From Bacteroidales bacterium (GTDB taxonomy: Bacteria > Bacteroidota > Bacteroidia > Bacteroidales > DTGW01), in assembly GCA_026416115.1 (NCBI GenBank), contig JAOAFU010000152.1, positions 1-41,516 of the forward strand: a stretch of 41,516 nt of DNA, in the 5' to 3' direction. This document shows, one piece after another, positions 1 through 9,123 of the stretch (positions are counted from its first letter, which is position 1; the number at the start of each line of letters is the position of its first letter). Under the pieces are notes generated by a model. It was not told the DNA's origin. It saw nothing but the letters and a program-made list of their open reading frames with translations, and did no database searches. The position numbers and the translations under genes are program-made.

Positions 1-951
1 CTTTGTCCGCATAATTGTACCTTGAAGGATAGAGAGGTTGGACTTTGTCGTACGAGGGTAAACATAAAAGGTAAGTTGTACACGTTGGCTTATGCTAATC
101 CATGTGCTGTAAATGTCGATCCCATTGAAAAGAAGCCTTTATACCACTTCCTTCCATCCAGCACTGTCTTTTCAATTGCAACGGGGGGGTGTAATTTTAC
201 CTGTAAAAATTGTCAAAACTTTTCCATTTCGCAGTCCGATCCTCAAATAGTAAGACATGTAACAATGAACCCTGAAGAAGTAGTTCAAGCTTGCCTAAGA
301 TCGAACTGTAAAATACTAGCCTACACATACACCGAACCAACTGTCTTTTATGAATATATGCTCGATATTGCATCCTTAGCCAAGGAAAACGGAATCCGAA
401 ACGTGCTAGTATCTAATGGTTACATCAATCCGGGTCCATTGAAAAAGCTGATACCCTTGCTGGATGCAGCTAATATTGATTTAAAAGCTTTCGATGAGGA
501 TTTATATAAAAATCTTTGTGGTGGTTCGCTAAAACATGTGCTAAATACACTTAAAATTCTTAAACAGAAAAAAATTTGGCTAGAAATAACACATTTAGTT
601 ATCCCCTCATACAGTCGACCCGATTCCATTGAACGTATGTGTTACTGGCTATCAAACAACGATTTTAGCGATTGTCCTCTTCATTTTTCCCGCTTTTTTC
701 CAATCTATAGATTGTCGACTTTACCTTCTACTCCATTGGATTTACTATTACAAGCAAAAGAAATAGCTCATCACGCTGGTATAAAGTATGTATATCTTGG
801 AAATATGCGCGAATCCGTATACAGCCATACATATTGTCCAAATTGTAAGAAACTATTGATAGAAAGAATGGGGTATATCATCAGTAATGTAGATCTTTCG
901 GGCGGAAAATGTTCAAATTGCCAAACCATAATACCTGGGGTTTGGAGCTAA
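1..951 (+). CDS. amrS: AmmeMemoRadiSam-system radical SAM enzyme (5' truncated by window edge)
   Basis: This is the C-terminal part of an AmrS-type radical SAM protein. The reading frame is open to base 1: the first codons read LCPHNCTLKD, the usual Cys-containing N-terminal motif of this family, so the apparent TTG start at base 22 is not real and the true start lies outside the window. The [4Fe-4S]/SAM motif CNFTCKNC is followed by QNFSISQ, typical of the family, and the phrase DPIEKKPLYHF before it is also characteristic. The C-terminus carries two CxxC pairs (CPNC and CSNC), a rubredoxin-like metal site. Family members usually occur with Memo and AMMECR1-domain proteins; neither is visible here. 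The substrate of the family is not established as far as I know. The gene converges with the aminopeptidase gene, with 3 bp between the stop codons. Confidence 0.88.
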   Translation, partial: LCPHNCTLKDREVGLCRTRVNIKGKLYTLAYANPCAVNVDPIEKKPLYHFLPSSTVFSIATGGCNFTCKNCQNFSISQSDPQIVRHVTMNPEEVVQACLRSNCKILAYTYTEPTVFYEYMLDIASLAKENGIRNVLVSNGYINPGPLKKLIPLLDAANIDLKAFDEDLYKNLCGGSLKHVLNTLKILKQKKIWLEITHLVIPSYSRPDSIERMCYWLSNNDFSDCPLHFSRFFPIYRLSTLPSTPLDLLLQAKEIAHHAGIKYVYLGNMRESVYSHTYCPNCKKLLIERMGYIISNVDLSGGKCSNCQTIIPGVWS

Positions 952-954
952 TGC

Positions 955-2247
955 TTATCGAGCAAGTAAATCTTCAATTTGTTCGGGGAGAATAGGAATA
1001 GCTTCCGAAAGATTAATAACACCATGTTCTGTTATGAGTAAGTCGTTTTCGAGCCGAATCCCCAGATTTTCTTCTGGAATATAAATTCCTGGTTCACAAG
1101 TTATTACCATTCCGGGCTGAAGTGGTTCTTCCTTACTGCCTACATCATGAACATCGAGACCCAAAAAATGAGCTATACCATGCATAAAGTATTCTTTATA
1201 GGCTGGATTTTCGGAACCTTCTTTTTCGCGGATTTCTTCATTAGTAAGTAGTTCCAGATCAACAAGCGTTTCTTCAATGTAAGGGACCATCTGACGCTGT
1301 ACTTCGACAATAGAAATACCCTTTCGGATAATCTGCATAGCCTTTTCCATGAGATGTAGAACGGCTAAATATACCTGCCTCTGTCTCGAGGAGAAACGTC
1401 CACTAACAGGAAGTGTACGAGTTATGTCGGCACAATAGTTATTGAATTCCGCGCCGAAATCGATAAGAACCAGTTCATTATTACTACATACATTGCTGTT
1501 TTTAGTGTAATGCAATACACAGGCATTTTTACCCGAAGCTACAATTGGCTCGAAAGCATGATGCTGTAATCCGTTACGAACAAATTCGGCAGTTATGACA
1601 GCTTCTATCTCATATTCATGAATTCCAGGCTCTAATATACCAATTACCTCATAAAATGCTTTTTTAGTGATAGTAATTGCTTGCTCTATCTGCTCAATCT
1701 CTTCCTTTTCCTTCACCATGCGTAATGAAGCAATTTTAGGAGCAATATTCTGAAACTGATGAAGCGGAAAACGATCGGCTAAAAGACGATATAGTCGATA
1801 ATCCGAAGTATTTAGCTTATATTGCACTCCACCCTCATTGCCGACAGACAGATAAACAATCGAAACATGTGACATGATTCTAACTAAGAAGTCTTCAAAT
1901 TCATTAAGCCAATGAATATTTTCAATACCAGATAATTCTTTTGCCTGTTCAACAGAGAGTTTCTCACCCACCCACGTGCGATCATGATCCGACGTTTTTT
2001 CGATAAAAAGAAGTTCCCGTAACCGGTAATCGGGATGGTCGGGACAGATAATCAGTATTGCTTCTGGCAAGTCAATTCCCGTTAAGTAAAAAAAATTACT
2101 ATCCTGTCGGTAGGGAAAATACTGATCTCCATTTTTGGGCATCCTATCTTTAGCACACAAGATAACAGCAGAACGTGCAGGTAACAGGCGAGTAAGTTTA
2201 GCTCTGTTTTTTTCAAATAAATAGTTGGAAATAGGCTGTATTCGCAT
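955..2247 (-). CDS. pepP: Xaa-Pro aminopeptidase (M24B, aminopeptidase P)
   Basis: A cytoplasmic metallopeptidase that removes N-terminal residues preceding proline. Residues 1-150 match the aminopeptidase P N-terminal domain (HFLP-like opening replaced by YFPYRQDSNFFYLTG). The C-terminal pita-bread domain shows all five metal ligands in order: Asp in LIDFGAEFNN, Asp in CADITRT, His in HGIAHFLGLDVHDVG, Glu in TCEPGIYI and Glu in RLENDLL. At 430 residues it has the usual length for the Bacteroidota enzyme. The ATG at 2245-2247 is the natural start. The gene diverges from sdhC across 129 bp. A perfect minus-strand -7 box (TACTTTTG) sits at 2270-2277, but the nearest -33-like TTTG is 25 bp away, so this promoter is only tentative. 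Confidence 0.93.
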   Translation of the reverse strand: MRIQPISNYLFEKNRAKLTRLLPARSAVILCAKDRMPKNGDQYFPYRQDSNFFYLTGIDLPEAILIICPDHPDYRLRELLFIEKTSDHDRTWVGEKLSVEQAKELSGIENIHWLNEFEDFLVRIMSHVSIVYLSVGNEGGVQYKLNTSDYRLYRLLADRFPLHQFQNIAPKIASLRMVKEKEEIEQIEQAITITKKAFYEVIGILEPGIHEYEIEAVITAEFVRNGLQHHAFEPIVASGKNACVLHYTKNSNVCSNNELVLIDFGAEFNNYCADITRTLPVSGRFSSRQRQVYLAVLHLMEKAMQIIRKGISIVEVQRQMVPYIEETLVDLELLTNEEIREKEGSENPAYKEYFMHGIAHFLGLDVHDVGSKEEPLQPGMVITCEPGIYIPEENLGIRLENDLLITEHGVINLSEAIPILPEQIEDLLAR

Positions 2248-2291
2248 ATTTTAGACCCATTATAAATAACAAAAGTATTTTCATGTTGTTA

Positions 2292-2322
2292 TTTGAGTAA
2301 TACAAAATTCAAAATAACTTTG
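2292..2322 (+). promoter_or_regulatory. Promoter of the sdhCAB operon (Bacteroidetes sigma-A type)
   Basis: TTTG at 2292-2295, a 19-bp spacer, then TAACTTTG at 2315-2322. This is an exact fit to the Bacteroidetes -33/-7 consensus TTTG-N19-TAnnTTTG. The predicted start of transcription is near 2329, giving a leader of about 48 nt before sdhC. Confidence 0.75.
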
Positions 2323-2376
2323 GCGCTTCAAAATACCGGCGTTATCTAAAAATAAACTTTATTATTCTGTAAAGGT

Positions 2377-3039
2377 ATGGCTAAATTTTTTAATTCATCT
2401 ATAGGAAAAAAACTCATGATGGCCCTAATGGGTCTTTTTCTGGCAGCTTTTTTAGTAGTTCACCTGAGCATCAACCTGCTAGTTCTCAAGGGCGATGGTG
2501 GTGCAAGTTACCAGAAAGCAGTTGAATTTATGACTACAAATATACTGATTAAGGTCATGGAAATCTTCCTTTTTGGAAGTTTTGCTCTCCATATCGTATA
2601 CGGTATCATTCTTCAGATACAGAATTGGTTGGCTCGTCCAGTTCGTTATGTAAAATCGAATCATTCTCAAACCTCTTTCTTTTCTAAGTACATGATTCAT
2701 ACGGGAGGCATCATTTTTGTTTTTCTTATCATTCACTTTATGAACTTTTATTTTGTAAAGCTCGGGTGGGTACCTATTCCCGAAGGTGCAAGTCATCGTC
2801 ACGACTTTTACAACATGGTGATCAACCTCTTTAAAAATCCTTTCTACTCATGGTTGTACATTATTTTCATGATTCTGATGGGTTTTCATCTGCATCATGC
2901 AATACAAAGTGCTTTTCAAACCATGGGATGGAATCATCCAATTTATACCCCTATAGTCAAATTTATTGGCATTGCATACGCTATACTTATACCACTTGGC
3001 TATGCATTTATTCCATTTTACGTTTTGTATTTCTTTTAA
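2377..3039 (+). CDS. sdhC: Succinate dehydrogenase / fumarate reductase cytochrome b subunit
   Basis: Membrane anchor and quinone-reactive subunit of complex II or quinol:fumarate reductase. The 220-residue protein shows five hydrophobic segments (about residues 13-35, 60-80, 105-125, 160-180 and 195-218), matching the b558 family in which a single polypeptide binds two haems b. Histidines sit within or next to these helices (H29, H72, one near 120, and the HLHH group near 170), as expected for haem ligation. It is the first gene of the operon, 24 bp before sdhA. An AAAGG-like stretch precedes the ATG at 2377. In anaerobic Bacteroidota this complex usually works as a fumarate reductase; the sequence alone does not fix the direction. 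Confidence 0.93.
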   Translation: MAKFFNSSIGKKLMMALMGLFLAAFLVVHLSINLLVLKGDGGASYQKAVEFMTTNILIKVMEIFLFGSFALHIVYGIILQIQNWLARPVRYVKSNHSQTSFFSKYMIHTGGIIFVFLIIHFMNFYFVKLGWVPIPEGASHRHDFYNMVINLFKNPFYSWLYIIFMILMGFHLHHAIQSAFQTMGWNHPIYTPIVKFIGIAYAILIPLGYAFIPFYVLYFF

Positions 3040-3063
3040 AAACAGAAAAATCTATTGTGCAAT

Positions 3064-5004
3064 ATGGAACTTAATTCGAAAATACCTTCCGGTTCGTTGG
3101 AAAACAAATGGACACAATACAGAGCTCACCAAAACCTAGTTAATCCTGCCAACAAGCGCAAGCTCGAGATTATTGTTGTAGGTACAGGGCTTGCAGGTGC
3201 ATCGGCAGCCGCTACATTGGGCGAATTAGGGTTTAAAGTAAAAGTGTTCTGTTTTCAGGATAGTCCCCGCAGAGCCCATAGTATAGCCGCTCAGGGTGGT
3301 ATTAACGCAGCAAAAAATTACCCCAACGACGGCGATAGCATATACCGTCTCTTCTACGACACCATTAAAGGAGGCGACTATCGTGCCCGTGAAGCCAATG
3401 TATATAGGCTTGCAGAGGTAAGTAACAACATCATAGACCAGTGTGTTGCACAAGGTGTCCCATTTGCACGCGAATACAGTGGCTATCTCGAAAACCGCTC
3501 ATTTGGTGGTGCCCAAGTCAGCCGAACCTTTTATGCTCGCGGACAAACCGGCCAGCAATTGCTTTTAGGAGCTTACGGTGCCCTGAGTCGCCAAATACAT
3601 CTTGGGAATGTAAAACTTTTTCCCCGTACCGAAATGATGAACCTGGTAATTGTCGATGGTAAAGCCAGGGGAATTATCACCCGTAATTTGGTTACCGGAC
3701 AATTGGAACGTCATTTCGGACATGCAGTTGTATTGGCAACCGGTGGGTATGGCAATGTATTTTTCCTTTCAACCAACGCAATGGGTTCAAATGGTAGTGC
3801 GGCTATGCAAGCATACCGCAAAGGAGCATATTTTGCAAATCCATGTTATACACAAATTCATCCAACTTGTATCCCAGTTCATGGCGACTATCAGAGTAAA
3901 CTCACCCTAATGTCTGAATCGCTACGTAACGACGGCCGAATTTGGGTTCCAAAGGATAAAGAAACTGCCGAGAAACTCCGCAAAGGACTCATTAAACCAA
4001 CCGATGTTAAGGAAGAGGATCGCGATTATTACCTCGAACGCAGATACCCCGCTTTCGGAAATCTTGTTCCCCGCGATGTAGCTTCTCGTGCAGCCAAAGA
4101 ACGCTGCGATGCAGGTTATGGAGTTGGAGCAACGGGACTCGCTGTTTATCTCGATTTCAGCGATGCTATCAAACGATTAGGCCGAAAAGTTATTGAAGAG
4201 CGATATGGTAATCTTTTCCAAATGTACGAAAAAATTACTGCCGAGAACCCATACGAAACTCCCATGATGATATACCCTGCCACTCACTACACTATGGGTG
4301 GACTTTGGGTCGATTACGAACTGATGACTACTATTCCTGGACTCTATGCTATAGGCGAAGCCAATTTTAGCGACCATGGAGCTAATAGACTCGGGGCATC
4401 GGCACTTATGCAAGGTTTAGCTGATGGATATTTTATTCTCCCCTATACCATACAGAACTATCTTGCCCACGAAATACGTACCCCCTCTCTCTCAACCGAC
4501 CTGCCAGAATTCGCTGAAGCCGAGCGCGAAGCTAAAGAACGTATCGACGCTATTTTTGCAATTAAAGGTAATCATAGCGTAGATAGCTTCCATAAACGCT
4601 TAGGTCATATTATGTGGGATTATGTAGGAATGGCACGTAATAAAGAAGGGTTAACCAAAGCCATTGAACTAATCCGTTCGTTGCGTAGGGAATACTGGAA
4701 AGACGTTTATGTACCAGGCACTCCATACGAATTCAATCCCGAACTTGAGAAAGCATTACGGGTTGCCGATTTTCTTGAGTTAGGCGAATTAATGGCTATC
4801 GATGCTTTGCATCGCGAAGAAAGTTGCGGAGGCCATTTTAGAGAGGAATATCAAACTCCCGACGGAGAAGCGCTACGCAACGACGAGAAATTTGCATACG
4901 TGGCTGCATGGGAATATAAGGGTAACGAACAATCGCCAGTATTGCACAAAGAACCCTTAATTTTCGAAAGTATTGAAGTTAAACAGAGAAATTATAAAGA
5001 ATAA
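3064..5004 (+). CDS. sdhA: Succinate dehydrogenase / fumarate reductase flavoprotein subunit
   Basis: Catalytic FAD subunit that interconverts succinate and fumarate. From the chosen start the protein is 646 residues, typical of the Bacteroidota form. The dinucleotide-binding motif [10 protein letters not shown] is at about residues 38-47. His72 in [11 protein letters not shown] is the expected site of covalent FAD attachment. Downstream are HPTCIP, the capping-domain region and [16 protein letters not shown] near the C-terminal FAD contact. The ORF can be opened at a TTG at 3055, but the ATG three codons later (3064) is preferred. Its close spacing to sdhC and to sdhB (29 bp) indicates one transcript from the 2292-2322 promoter. 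Confidence 0.95.
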   Translation: MELNSKIPSGSLENKWTQYRAHQNLVNPANKRKLEIIVVGTGLAGASAAATLGELGFKVKVFCFQDSPRRAHSIAAQGGINAAKNYPNDGDSIYRLFYDTIKGGDYRAREANVYRLAEVSNNIIDQCVAQGVPFAREYSGYLENRSFGGAQVSRTFYARGQTGQQLLLGAYGALSRQIHLGNVKLFPRTEMMNLVIVDGKARGIITRNLVTGQLERHFGHAVVLATGGYGNVFFLSTNAMGSNGSAAMQAYRKGAYFANPCYTQIHPTCIPVHGDYQSKLTLMSESLRNDGRIWVPKDKETAEKLRKGLIKPTDVKEEDRDYYLERRYPAFGNLVPRDVASRAAKERCDAGYGVGATGLAVYLDFSDAIKRLGRKVIEERYGNLFQMYEKITAENPYETPMMIYPATHYTMGGLWVDYELMTTIPGLYAIGEANFSDHGANRLGASALMQGLADGYFILPYTIQNYLAHEIRTPSLSTDLPEFAEAEREAKERIDAIFAIKGNHSVDSFHKRLGHIMWDYVGMARNKEGLTKAIELIRSLRREYWKDVYVPGTPYEFNPELEKALRVADFLELGELMAIDALHREESCGGHFREEYQTPDGEALRNDEKFAYVAAWEYKGNEQSPVLHKEPLIFESIEVKQRNYKE

Positions 5005-5033
5005 TACACAGAAATTTACTAAATACCAGGGCT

Positions 5034-5774
5034 ATGAATTTCACACTCAAGATATGGCGTCAGGAAAATGCTAAAGCAAAAGGGAGATTTGAAACCTATC
5101 ACGTTACTAATATTTCTCCCGACTGTTCTTTTCTTGAAATGCTCGATCAGCTTAACGAGCAATTGATACAGCAGAAACAGATGCCTATATGTTTCGACCA
5201 CGATTGCCGCGAAGGAATATGTGGTATGTGTAGCCTATATATTAACGGACGTCCCCATGGCAACGACACAGGAGTTACAACCTGCCAGTTACATATGCGT
5301 CGATTCAAAGACGGTGAAACCATATGGATAGAACCTTGGAGGGCAAAAGCATTTCCTGTTATTCGAGATTTGGTAGTGGACCGTTCGGCTTTCGATAAAA
5401 TTATCCAGGCAGGTGGTTATATTTCTGTGAGTACAGGAGGCGTTCCCGACGCAAATGCTATTCCTATTCCCAAAGAAAACGCTGAACTTGCCATGGATGC
5501 AGCACAGTGTATCGGATGTGGTGCATGTGTAGCTGCTTGTAAAAACGCCTCAGCTATGTTATTTGTTGCTGCCAAAGTTTCTCACTTGGCCCTACTACCT
5601 CAAGGACAAATAGAGGCTAAAAACCGAGTTAAAGCGATGGTAGCCAAAATGGACGAGCTTGGCTTTGGAAACTGTACCAATACCGGCGCCTGCGAAGCAG
5701 AATGTCCCAAGGAAATTAAAATTACCAACATTGCCCGTATGAACCGCCAATTTTATAAGGCAAGCCTTACTTAA
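5034..5774 (+). CDS. sdhB: Succinate dehydrogenase / fumarate reductase iron-sulfur subunit
   Basis: Electron-transfer subunit linking the flavoprotein to the cytochrome b. The 246-residue protein contains the plant-ferredoxin [2Fe-2S] motif CREGICGMC with its distal Cys in TTCQLHM, the [4Fe-4S] motif [11 protein letters not shown], and the third cluster motif [12 protein letters not shown]. This is the standard three-cluster relay of complex II. It is the third gene of the sdhCAB set and is followed 9 bp later by the Mrp ATPase gene, so the transcript may continue into iron-sulfur and nucleic-acid genes. Confidence 0.95.
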   Translation: MNFTLKIWRQENAKAKGRFETYHVTNISPDCSFLEMLDQLNEQLIQQKQMPICFDHDCREGICGMCSLYINGRPHGNDTGVTTCQLHMRRFKDGETIWIEPWRAKAFPVIRDLVVDRSAFDKIIQAGGYISVSTGGVPDANAIPIPKENAELAMDAAQCIGCGACVAACKNASAMLFVAAKVSHLALLPQGQIEAKNRVKAMVAKMDELGFGNCTNTGACEAECPKEIKITNIARMNRQFYKASLT

Positions 5775-5783
5775 AACCTTAAC

Positions 5784-6893
5784 ATGATTAATATGACTTC
5801 CGAAAAAGATATAATTTCCATCCTTGAAGAAATTGTTCACCCCTCATTAAAGCAAAATATAGTTGCTTTGGGGATGGTAAAGAGCATACAGATTGAAGAC
5901 AATAAAATTCACATCATACTGGTTTACCCCAAACCTACCGACCCTTTTGCAAATGCAATAAAGAAAGCCTGTATAAGAGCTATCACAGAAAAAACTAAGC
6001 AAGATTACACTGTTGAAATTGAAGAAATTTTTTCTACAGCCCGCAAAGTATCACCCGAATATGATAATTTGAAGGATGTAAAAAACATTATAGCCGTAGC
6101 TTCTGGCAAGGGAGGAGTAGGTAAATCAACTGTTGCCGTAAATTTAGCTATTGCCCTATCGCATTTAAATTTAAAGGTAGGACTTCTCGATGCCGATCTG
6201 TATGGACCATCGGTTCCTAAAATGTTTGCTGCCGAGCATCATCAACCCACCATGGTAGAAAGGAATGGGAAAGAACTTATTGAACCTTTAATTAAGTACA
6301 ACATTAAGGTTCAGTCGGCTGGTTTTTTCTTTAACCCCAACGAAGCCCTTATCTGGCGTGGACCTATGGCCACCAATGCCTTAAAACAAATGATCACTCA
6401 AACTCTTTGGGAAGATCTCGACTATCTGCTTATCGACCTGCCTCCAGGTACAGGTGATATCCATATAACATTAGTTCAAGAACTCCCCATCACAGGAGCT
6501 GTAATCGTTAGTACACCCCAAAAAGTAGCACTGGCCGATGTAATTAAGGGTATAAGCATGTTTCGTAGCGATAAAATCAATGTACCGGTGCTGGGTATTG
6601 TCGAAAATATGTCGTGGTTTACGCCCGCCGAACTACCCGAAAATAAATATTACATCTTCGGGAAAGAAGGGTGTAAACAGTTAGCCGAAGAACTCAACGT
6701 TCCCCTGCTGGGCCAGATACCTATTGTACAAAGTATTTGCGAATCGGGCGATACCGGTCAACCTGTTGCCATGAATCCTTTTACACTTGAGGGGAAGGCT
6801 TTTGCCAATTTAGCCGAAAACGTAATAGTCGAAGTAGACAAACGAAACAACCAACTCCCTCCAACTAAAAAAGTAGAAATTACCCATCGTTAG
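5784..6893 (+). CDS. mrp: Mrp/NBP35-type iron-sulfur cluster carrier ATPase
   Basis: P-loop ATPase of the ApbC/Mrp group, thought to carry iron-sulfur clusters to apoproteins. The N-terminal 95 residues form a MIP18/DUF59 domain (IVHPSLKQNIVALGMV). The deviant Walker A GKGGVGKST lies near residue 109, followed by the switch DADLYGPSVP and LPPGTGD. The cluster-binding CxxC normally found after the ENMSWF motif is missing: the sequence reads FTPAELPENKYYIFG, with no CxxC anywhere in the protein. From memory this is usual for Bacteroidota homologues, so cluster binding must differ or be absent. Starts at 5784 and 5793 are both possible; the first is given. Its position 9 bp after sdhB suggests a link with the iron-sulfur-rich complex. 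Confidence 0.92.
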   Translation: MINMTSEKDIISILEEIVHPSLKQNIVALGMVKSIQIEDNKIHIILVYPKPTDPFANAIKKACIRAITEKTKQDYTVEIEEIFSTARKVSPEYDNLKDVKNIIAVASGKGGVGKSTVAVNLAIALSHLNLKVGLLDADLYGPSVPKMFAAEHHQPTMVERNGKELIEPLIKYNIKVQSAGFFFNPNEALIWRGPMATNALKQMITQTLWEDLDYLLIDLPPGTGDIHITLVQELPITGAVIVSTPQKVALADVIKGISMFRSDKINVPVLGIVENMSWFTPAELPENKYYIFGKEGCKQLAEELNVPLLGQIPIVQSICESGDTGQPVAMNPFTLEGKAFANLAENVIVEVDKRNNQLPPTKKVEITHR

Positions 6894-6945
6894 CACTATT
6901 AATCCAGCATTTTATTAATTTTGAGCTAAACGATTTAGACTTTTC

Positions 6946-7548
6946 ATGCTCAAAATCCGCTATAGCGATGACCAGCTGCTGGAAGCAGGTTGCGACGAAG
7001 CAGGACGAGGCTGCCTTGCAGGTCCTGTTTTTGCAGCTGCTGTTATACTTCCAGCAAATTTTTTTCATCCATTGCTTAATGATTCCAAAAAAGTTACGCC
7101 AGCCAATCGTCTTATTCTCCGTTCCTTTATTGAGCAAAATGCTCTTGCTCACGCTGTATCCTTTGCTACAGTGGAGGAAATTGATCAGCTCAACATTTTG
7201 AACGCCTCTTTCCTTGCCATGCATCGAGCACTTGAAAAACTCAATCATGAGCCCCAGCTAATCCTAGTTGATGGTAATCGTTTTCGACCATATAAAAAAA
7301 TACCCCATCGATGTATAGTCAAGGGAGATGGTTTATACACGTCTATTGCAGCAGCTTCTATACTTGCTAAAACATACAGGGATGAATACATGGAAAAAAT
7401 CCATCAACAATTTCCTTGTTACAACTGGAAACAAAACAAAGGATACCCCACTGCCGAACATCGGCTAATGATTGAAAAAGAAGGAATTTCGCCTCACCAT
7501 CGTAAAACATTCTGCATCAATTATTTTCAACTTTCAATACCCTTCTGA
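6946..7548 (+). CDS. rnhB: Ribonuclease HII
   Basis: Removes RNA from RNA-DNA hybrids and single ribonucleotides embedded in DNA. Motif I GCDEAGRGCLAGP gives the first catalytic pair, Asp17-Glu18, and the GRG loop that recognises the RNA-DNA junction. NDSKKVTPANR, the VDGN motif and ASILAKTYRDEYM follow in the usual order. At 200 residues the length is typical. The TGA at 7546-7548 is followed one base later by the ATG of rnhA, so the two RNases H are almost certainly translationally linked. Confidence 0.95.
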   Translation: MLKIRYSDDQLLEAGCDEAGRGCLAGPVFAAAVILPANFFHPLLNDSKKVTPANRLILRSFIEQNALAHAVSFATVEEIDQLNILNASFLAMHRALEKLNHEPQLILVDGNRFRPYKKIPHRCIVKGDGLYTSIAAASILAKTYRDEYMEKIHQQFPCYNWKQNKGYPTAEHRLMIEKEGISPHHRKTFCINYFQLSIPF

Positions 7549-7549
7549 T

Positions 7550-8044
7550 ATGAATGCCGCCCCCCCTAAAATAACTATTTATACCGACGGCGCCGCTCAA
7601 GGCAATCCAGGCCCAGGCGGTTATGGAGTTGTTCTTATTTCGGGCAAGCATCGAAAAGAGCTCTCGCAAGGTTACAAGCTTACCACTAATAACCGTATGG
7701 AACTGTTGGCCGTAATTGTGGCACTCGAATCGCTTAAAATTCCCGGATCCGATGTTACAATTTATTCCGATTCGAAATATGTGGTCGATGCCGTAGAGAA
7801 AGGTTGGGTATTTGAGTGGGCTAAAAAAAATTTTAAGAAAAAGAAAAATGCCGACCTATGGCGAAGGTTTCTTGAAGTTTACCCCAAACATCGTGTAAAA
7901 TTTGTGTGGATAAAGGGTCATGCCAACAACAAAGAAAATGAGCACTGCGATCGTCTTGCAGTACAAGCTTCACAAAACCCTCCGCTCCTTATTGATGAAG
8001 GATATCAATTCGATAATGATATGGACGAAAACTATTCGGAATAA
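7550..8044 (+). CDS. rnhA: Ribonuclease HI
   Basis: Degrades the RNA strand of RNA-DNA hybrids. The four catalytic residues are all visible: Asp in YTDGAAQGNPGPGGYG, Glu in NNRMELLAV, Asp in YSDSKYVVDAV and Asp in EHCDRLAVQAS. The GHAN motif supplies the conserved His. The frame is open back to 7472 inside rnhB, but the RNase H domain begins just after the ATG at 7550, one base after the rnhB stop; this start gives 164 residues. The protein lacks the N-terminal hybrid-binding domain seen in many Bacteroidetes RNase HI-type proteins. Confidence 0.94.
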   Translation: MNAAPPKITIYTDGAAQGNPGPGGYGVVLISGKHRKELSQGYKLTTNNRMELLAVIVALESLKIPGSDVTIYSDSKYVVDAVEKGWVFEWAKKNFKKKKNADLWRRFLEVYPKHRVKFVWIKGHANNKENEHCDRLAVQASQNPPLLIDEGYQFDNDMDENYSE

Positions 8045-8154
8045 AAATATTTTGCGCATATTACTTATTTTTTTGATATTTGAATGGAATTGTTTTTTTA
8101 TATTTACGTAAAAGTGATATCGTAAAATCGTATTTATTAACTGGTAGAAGTGGA

Positions 8155-8700
8155 ATGAATAAGCAAACCCTGGATAAAGACAGTATTTTGAAATATCAGG
8201 GGCAACTCAATTTTGAGATTATTGGTCATCTGCTCAACTCGCTCAAGGACGAGACTGATGCCCGTGACATACCACTTAGCCATTACAAAAAAATTTTATC
8301 GGTGATGATTGAAATACTTGAAAATGTTTTCAAGTATAACGAGTATTTCGAAAAATCGACCTATCTTTTTCCTACCTACTCGCCTTTTTTCTCTATTGAA
8401 CAATTTAACGGAGGCTACTTACTTACCTCGGGAAATCCAATTCTTAACAAGGATATAGATAAGCTTCAAAAACACATCGATCATATCAATGCACTCGACA
8501 AGGAAGGGCTTAGGCAGCTTTTTCGAACTACCCTTACCAATGGGGAGTTTTCCTCGAAAGGAGGTGCCGGTTTGGGTTTTATTGAAATGGCAAAAATCTC
8601 GGGCGAAAAAATAGAGTACCTTTTCACCCCTATCGACGAAACCTATTCATTCTATACATGCAAGGTATTCATTTCTAGTAAAGCATTAAACAGCGATTAA
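8155..8700 (+). CDS. siaB: SiaB-family protein kinase (DUF6272)
   Basis: A 181-residue cytosolic protein that looks like a stand-alone GHKL kinase or ATPase domain. The N-box is visible as EILENVFKYN (residues 53-62) and the G-box as GGAGLGFI (136-143). In Pseudomonas aeruginosa SiaB phosphorylates SiaC on a threonine, opposed by the phosphatase SiaA, to control the diguanylate cyclase SiaD. The next gene here, 21 bp downstream, encodes a SiaC-like protein, which supports the assignment. The frame is open from a TTG at 8080, but the ATG at 8155, preceded by GGTAGAAGTGGA, starts right at the conserved region. No SiaA or SiaD homologue is in the window. Confidence 0.8.
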   Translation: MNKQTLDKDSILKYQGQLNFEIIGHLLNSLKDETDARDIPLSHYKKILSVMIEILENVFKYNEYFEKSTYLFPTYSPFFSIEQFNGGYLLTSGNPILNKDIDKLQKHIDHINALDKEGLRQLFRTTLTNGEFSSKGGAGLGFIEMAKISGEKIEYLFTPIDETYSFYTCKVFISSKALNSD

Positions 8701-8721
8701 ACTTTTAAGCTATATTGGGCT

Positions 8722-9123
8722 ATGAACGATTTGATTATTGAAGCAACAGAGTTTACACCAGAAATATATTTTAGCCTTACCCAGAGAAAATTTCACTTTA
8801 AAGGTGTATCTCGTCCCGAAGATGTTATTAAATTTTATAATCCAGCCATCCAGTGGTTAAAAGAGTTGGAACAAACAATACATAGCCATGTGGATATGCG
8901 CTACACCATTCCCCTTCTACACATCGAGTTTAGGTTAAACTATTTTAACTCGGCTTCGTCGAAAATGCTGCTGCAAATTTTACAGATACTTAAAAGAATA
9001 AAAGAAATGGGAATAGACTTAGTTATCGACTGGTATTACGACGCCAACGACGAAGCTATGTACGAAGATGGGATGGATTTGTCCGAATCAGTCGATATAC
9101 CTTTTAACTTCCACAGCTGTTAG
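8722..9123 (+). CDS. siaC: SiaC-family regulatory phosphoprotein (DUF1987)
   Basis: A 133-residue protein of the STAS-like SiaC/DUF1987 family, the phospho-acceptor partner of SiaB. Family hallmarks are the opening [12 protein letters not shown], the segment [20 protein letters not shown] and the central strand-helix [13 protein letters not shown]. The phosphorylated threonine of Pseudomonas SiaC lies in a LNTSS-like motif; at the matching place this protein has Ser77 (FNSASSK), so a serine may replace it (alignment from memory). The stop codon overlaps the convergent rmlA stop by 4 bp. The output of the pair is not evident because no cyclase or phosphatase gene is adjacent. Confidence 0.82.
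   Translation: MNDLIIEATEFTPEIYFSLTQRKFHFKGVSRPEDVIKFYNPAIQWLKELEQTIHSHVDMRYTIPLLHIEFRLNYFNSASSKMLLQILQILKRIKEMGIDLVIDWYYDANDEAMYEDGMDLSESVDIPFNFHSC

Noticed and set aside
7472-7549. N-terminal extension of RNase HI into rnhB
   Set aside because: The extra 26 residues come from overlap with rnhB and match no RNase HI domain; the ATG at 7550 is at the proper place.
8080-8154. Upstream TTG start for the SiaB-like kinase
   Set aside because: The added 25 residues are hydrophobic and unrelated to the family, and the ATG at 8155 has a better ribosome-binding site.
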